A stretch of 64,000 nucleotides of DNA from Sclerodactyla briareus (lineage: Eukaryota; Echinodermata; Holothuroidea; Dendrochirotida; Sclerodactylidae). Each line of letters begins with the position of its first letter. Within the stretch, counting starts at the first letter, position 1. The notes beneath the pieces were generated by a model. The model had not been told where the DNA came from, did no database searches, and saw only the letters and a program-made list of their open reading frames with translations. The stretch lies in assembly GCA_026419785.1 (NCBI GenBank), contig JAODTK010005749.1, positions 186,001-250,000 on the forward strand, written 5' to 3'. A program made the position numbers and the translations under genes. Below, one piece after another: positions 59,249 through 64,000 of the stretch.

Positions 59249-60265
59249 ACTTCTAACAATTTTTTTCTTTTGCCTGTACATACTGATGGGCATCAGCCAT
59301 GCATTAATCCACTATAAACCACATCCGATCGAGTGGAAGGGGGGCGATCACTATTCTATCATGAATATTAGACATTTTTCAGAAGTTCCTGAAAGCGATT
59401 TGGCGGAAAGTTTAAAAAAATTGATAACTTGGAAACGTTTTCGTAACAATTAAACTCCATGTGAATTTCTACCACTTGCTTTCATAGCCATATGCTTAGA
59501 CCCGGACTCCCACCGGAAACTTTAACTAGCACAATGTAAATCCACGTGCTAAAACGCCGCCGTTTGGAAGGAAAGTCTGATCACGTCGATTCTTGCTTAG
59601 CCTGCTAAGAAATGTTACTGCAAATCTCAGTACAAAAGCAAGTGACCCCAATGAATGACAAAGAATTACACCCCACCCTGGTCGGTTACTACTTCCACGA
59701 GATTTATTCCACGTTGATTCGCCACGTAACCAGAATAGTCGAGTACCCACTTCCGGTAAACGATAATCAACATTATGAAAAGCACATGGTTGAAAATAAT
59801 AACATACACTGACACGGGGAATTGAGAGCTAGCTCCCCCCCAAAACAGATCGTAATTCAACGAAGTTTTACTGTTTCCAAGTTGTGTTGAGCTGTCTGTG
59901 TTAGGTATCATTAACATTATAAACAGGAATAATGTTGTAACGTTTAGTTAGTAGATATTATGTTGACTGAGATATAAAAAAAAAAATGGATGGATATACA
60001 TGTCCATGTTGATTTAAATGCGAACAATTTGTAATGTGAACATTTCACCGAAGTAGACTTCTTCGATTGCAGGTATCTGTTTGCTCGAGATCGCTATGTG
60101 ACGATACAACATGCGGAGCGTGTAAGAATGATGTAACCAATTCCCTCCTGATGTCTTCGGACAGTCAGAAAATAAGTGGGAAAAGTGTCAATACTTTTTT
60201 TTTTTTTGGCGGAGCGTGTGCGTATTATTCGGTGTCTGTCGATCGTGAAATAAAGTTCTGCTTGA
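59249..60265. other. Anonymous region
   Basis: AT-rich, with short frames only. A plus frame ends in IEWKGGDHYSIMNIRHFSEV (near 59330-59390) but is not recognised. Confidence 0.35.
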
Positions 60266-60269
60266 AGAG

Positions 60270-60390
60270 AAAAAGGACTCGGACAGGACTCGAACCGAGT
60301 CCTGAGTCCTTTGGGTCGAATCCGAGTCCGAGTCCTTGAAAATAGTGGTTCGGTTCGGACTCGAGTCGATCACGGCTCGAGTCCTCCAAC
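60270..60390. repeat. 'ggactcgg' / 'ccgagtcc' minisatellite
   Basis: Direct and inverted units face each other ('ggactcgaaccgagtcc' at about 60286), so the patch can fold. Same motif as at 36655-36760. Confidence 0.75.
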
Positions 60391-61230
60391 ATGCTTAGCG
60401 TGGCGGGTCTCCAAAGGTCACGGGAGACGACCGGCCTAACTACGAAATTTTCAGACCTGCATCCATATTTTTCGTAGCGCTGACTCGGTCTCAGCAGGAT
60501 GCCGTGCTGGCTGCACTGATGTAGCGACGACTTTATTGACGTACAGCACGACGTTGCGAGCAATTCGTATTGACGGCACAGACGTTGCGCTAATGCTGAT
60601 GCGTGATGATCTAACGTGATGATCTTCCCATTTGCCTGTAAATAAGTGGCCAATGCCCTTGGTAGGACAACAGATGATGTGTTTGAACATTAATTACACA
60701 CTGCTCGTCAAACGACTCAATGCCAGGATGCTAGTCTGAAACACTAAACTGCGACAGTGGGAAAGAGAAGGAATATGAGGCGCTAAGGAGCTGCTGAGTG
60801 CGGTCCTGACTACGTGTGAAAAATAGTGTAGCCATAAGCCAGTCGTCGGTTACAGTTGATGAGATGATGATGATATGTGGTCAAAGGTCCGTAGGGGAAT
60901 GACCGCAGGTCGACGTTGAACGTACAGTGTGCGCACGATCTTTCGACCAACTCTCTGCCGAAAATTACGATCCTGCCATCACAACTTTACAGATTTTCCC
61001 ATAACGTACAACAAACTTCGAAAACATGGGATGAATTGGTTGCGTTTCAAATAGTGGTGACAGATTAAAAATGAGCTGTAACGACATTGCTATGGGGAAA
61101 TCTGATGGAATCTCGTTATTTTCCGAACTGTCTGTGATGAGCATGCGCACTTGACTACGAATGGCTTATTATCACCGTTGTTGACGGAAATTTGAAGGAC
61201 TGATGAGGACGAGTATTCTAGTATGATACA
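60391..61230. other. Anonymous region
   Basis: No gene, RNA or repeat recognised. Confidence 0.4.
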
Positions 61231-61232
61231 CT

Positions 61233-61277
61233 GATGTGTGTGTGTGGTGTGTGTGTGTTGTGTGTGCGTGTGTGTGT
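61233..61277. repeat. (TG)n microsatellite
   Basis: Imperfect TGTG tract with GGTG and TTG interruptions. Confidence 0.95.
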
Positions 61278-61349
61278 AAATGAATACGCAGCCGCGCCTG
61301 GGTGATCAAGCGCATAATTGTTTTTATGTTTAGGAGTTCCCAGATGTTA

Positions 61350-61535
61350 AACCGTTGGACACAATTGGTAGAGCGTCAACTTACCCACCCGGGAGATCCA
61401 GGTTCGAAATCCGGCCGAGTCCTGCCAAAGACCTGAAAATGTACATGGGCCTTCTCGCTGCTCCGAGGATTGGCGCATGGGCAGGGTAGTCCCCTTTGTA
61501 AGTCCTCACAAATGGGTCTCAATAAGCGCTATGGC
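61350..61535 (+). mobile_element. tRNA-derived SINE, second family or variant
   Basis: A clear A box ('attggtagagcg', about 61363-61374) and B box ('ggttcgaaatcc', 61401-61412, one extra A) lie at tRNA spacing, with 'acccacccgggagatcca' between. The body carries 'cttctcgctgctccgagga' and ends 'aataagcgctatggc'. The extra base and lack of an acceptor stem argue against a functional tRNA gene. Confidence 0.75.
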
Positions 61536-62000
61536 TTCACCGACCTTGCTCTCCAGTGGCTCCACCAACATGTCGAGATATCAAAATCCTTCCTGAGAGC
61601 ACTTAGCACATGTGTCCCACTAGGATGCCGTTCTAGGAACCCAGCTTGTCACGCTCTACACCGCACCTCTTGGGGATTGTGAGTACAGAACACAGCCTAT
61701 ACAAGATTCCTATCGTGAGGACAGAACCCGTACAATGTTCCAGCTGGAACAGTGTGTCTGGCACGTTGAGGACTTGGTCTTCCAGAACAAGCTCCTAATG
61801 ATAAACAAACTTCAAAAATGATGTGGTTAATACACTCCCGCTTATGCAATAACCTCTGCCCCCTAGTATTACAAATCGGAGACACTTGTACGGGTGATTG
61901 TGTCATTTTTTCGAGATAGGCTTGCCCAAATTGATTTTTATTGCATTATCCGGCCTATTTCAAATAAGCCTGAATCCAACTAAAATCGATGGTTTCATTT
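61536..62000. other. Anonymous region
   Basis: Unremarkable sequence. A plus frame running on from the SINE is not recognised. Confidence 0.35.
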
Positions 62001-62004
62001 TTGA

Positions 62005-62215
62005 CAGGGTTTTGGCGGCCATTTTGAAATTTCAACACATGGCCGCCATCTCTTTTTGGAAAATGGACCTCATAAATATCCCGTTTCAAAGTACCTACAG
62101 GCTGGTATTGTGACTAACCTAATGTTGTCGGTACGGTAGATCTAACGAGTAATTCACCATCAACCAGACTACATGGCGGCCATCTCGAAATTAAAAAAAT
62201 GCCCGCCGTTTCCGT
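62005..62215. repeat. 'ggcggccat' repeat block
   Basis: 'ggcggccattttgaaatttc', 'atggccgccatctctttttgg', 'atggcggccatctcgaaatt' and 'gcccgccgtttcc' form direct and inverted copies of one ~20 bp motif within 200 bp. Likely part of a dispersed element. Confidence 0.6.
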
Positions 62216-62219
62216 CGGA

Positions 62220-64000
62220 AAAGTTAGCGAATCATCGAGATCTCTAAGATATGGGGCCGGTCTTCATGGTAAGCTCACTGGATTATGTTGATCTTAGTAC
62301 TTTGTAGAATTAATCAGGAAGAATCTCTGGGATAAGAGATTAGTCCAGGATAAGAGTAAAAACTGTTTTTTTTTTTTTTAACAATACGGAAAAATACTGT
62401 TGACAAACTATACAGCGGATGCGGTGTCACGACGTATCGTACATATATTATACAAGTAAAAGTCATGGTATCAATGCGTTACAGGGCAAATGGCGGTCAG
62501 TTGAATCGCAGAAATAAACGGTATATTTCCATATTTTTTAAATCGAGCCTATTTGTAATTATTACTTATATTTTGGCTAATATACGTTGAGCTGAATTAT
62601 GTTTAGGAGATCTAACAGGGAAGTGGGGTATGCGATTTCCACTGCCAATTTGCCAATGATATATGGTCAGGCAAAATGGATAGCAGCCATACCAGTTGGA
62701 GGACAAAGATTTCCGTAATTATTGTTTGCAAGAGGAGAACAATCCCAACTCTTTAGATAGGGACCGATTTACAACAAAAGATACACTACTATAATGAGGA
62801 AATGAGTTAGATATGGCTAGATATGTACGTATTTACATCCATGTTTTATGAAGTGCGCAAGTGGAATTACACTTCTGCATCGGAACGATGACCATTGATT
62901 TTTTAGTGATTCGTACCAAGAACCAAAATTCACTGCAGTCGTCATTACCTACAACCCGTATGCCTGTGTCGGATTTTCTATCCTTAAACCAGGCCGAAAA
63001 CCAAAAGTTCCGATCAGTCTTCAGTTATAGGTCTGCCGCCACGAGGTAAGCCTCTGCTCCAAGATCTGGCGTCAGGATTTGATCTGAGAATCCTCCATTT
63101 TAACATTTCCTCTTAATTTAGATTTTGACGTGCTCCTTTGACGCTAACCTATGACGATTTACGTTTTCCTCGGAGAAGCTGTCATTCGAACCTTTCTTTC
63201 CAGGGATGGCCCCGCATTGCCCGTGCTTTTTTGTCGTTTTCACATGGGCTAGGCTCTAGCCTAGTGTAGCAGACCTAGTGCCTAGGCTTTGCCTACCACA
63301 CTTTGGATACGAGGTCTTTGCGTGGCAGCTACGCCAGTACCTGCTTAGGGCGTCCCTTGGCTTTAGGCCTTTTGCTCCCTCGTTTCGGTATAGTACTCGC
63401 CCTTTTTGAGGTGGTATCCTTCTGGGCTGTTTTTTTTCCCCTTCAGGGATAGACGGGAGGCCCCGTTTCCTTCCCGTTTTTCCGAGCTTCGGGCTTCGTC
63501 GGCGTGACGCTAAACCGCGAAGAGAAAACTAGTTATATTTATCGAAGATTCCTTTCAGTGAGATTGTTTTTGTGTTTTCAGAAAGTCCCCACAAGAACGA
63601 CAGTTCGGGTGGGGTTTGGTCATTTCATCAACCCATGTATATCTTTTGTCCTTTCGTCTTCAACAGTATTACGTTGAAGCAAAATCAATACCGTCCCCCA
63701 CTCTATCTGGGACTTTCAGAACTCTGCCCCGAGGTACTGTGCATTGCGCTCGAGCTCGTGTGGCCATTTTTGCCATTGCGAACCGTGGGGAATTTCCTCC
63801 TCGCTGGCGAGAGACTACTACCCCAGTCAAGATCCACCGAAAGTTGACCATCAGCTGAGAGAGAGCTTGGAAGCGCCCCATTGTCTCGTGTTTCTATTGT
63901 TCCTCCGCTTCAACATCTTGAGGAGGGGGGAAAACCAGGATCGTTGCTGGTGGTCACCCGGACACGGACGGATGTTCGGGCTCGACGAGCCAGATTGGCG
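62220..64000. other. Anonymous end of window
   Basis: Includes a 'ctaggct' repeat patch (63247-63297) and a pyrimidine tract with AG at 63571-63581 ('tgtgttttcag') before a plus frame 63572-63847. That could be a 3' splice site and partial exon cut by the window edge. The frame is not recognised and a second overlapping frame is equally open. Confidence 0.3.

Noticed and set aside
61350-61420. Functional tRNA gene
   Set aside because: Extra base in the B box, no acceptor stem, and a long SINE-like body follows.

Overview
This is a repeat-dominated window of nuclear DNA from an animal, most likely a marine invertebrate (an echinoderm-like deuterostome fits best, but the species cannot be fixed from sequence alone). 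The evidence is CR1/L2-type LINE reverse transcriptase pieces, tRNA-derived SINEs with a central 'ccttgagcaaggtacttt' block, MITE-like elements with long terminal inverted repeats, (TCTA)n and (AC)n microsatellites, long G and A tracts, and no operon-like gene packing. Repeat copies differ from one another largely by one-base insertions and deletions, and reading frames of recognisable proteins break every 20-60 codons. Part of this looks like decay and part like unpolished long-read sequence. No intact host gene could be identified; nearly every long open frame is a shadow of GC-rich or repetitive DNA.

Layout. 1-460: an outlying copy of a ~300 bp satellite. 455-737: an inverted-repeat element (family T). 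740-3640: a sharply GC-rich island. 4.2-5.8 kb: local tandem repeats. 7.7-8.24 kb: a duplicated segment with a fragment resembling a methyl-CpG-binding domain. 8.46-8.98 kb: an unusual array of about 26 short palindromes. 10.6-14.15 kb: first copy of a large 'tgacctttgatgac' repeat, then a SINE. 17.5-19.3 kb: a decayed CR1-like LINE on the minus strand. 19.55-23.83 kb: a second family-T element directly followed by a ~4 kb structure whose ends carry the same kind of inverted repeat and whose interior is GC-rich, with internal repeats and a protein-like minus-strand frame. 25.6-28.8 kb: a composite head/array/tail element. 28.8-36.66 kb: two tandem ~3.7 kb copies of the large repeat. 36.95-38.52 kb: about five ~300-320 bp satellite units. 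40 kb: a second LINE fragment. 41.8-57.1 kb: mostly anonymous DNA with four scattered patches of a 'ggtccacgagaccgaa' minisatellite, very long G and A tracts, a tRNA-like sequence, a copy of a 117 bp-period repeat and a second head/array element. 57.9-58.3 kb: a LINE 3' end with a TCTA tail. 61.35 kb: a second SINE.

The most interesting structures are (1) the three family-T elements. Each places a good splice-acceptor-like tract near one end and an outward donor-like GGGTAAG(T) or GGGTAAA at the other, so the interior (about 105 nt in two copies, ~3.8 kb of GC-rich cargo in the third) could behave as a mobile exon. (2) The palindrome array with paired GATA-like half-sites, which sits exactly at the edge of a dispersed repeat tail. 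(3) The head/array/tail element, whose array differs in copy number and content between loci. All functional readings here are inference from sequence.
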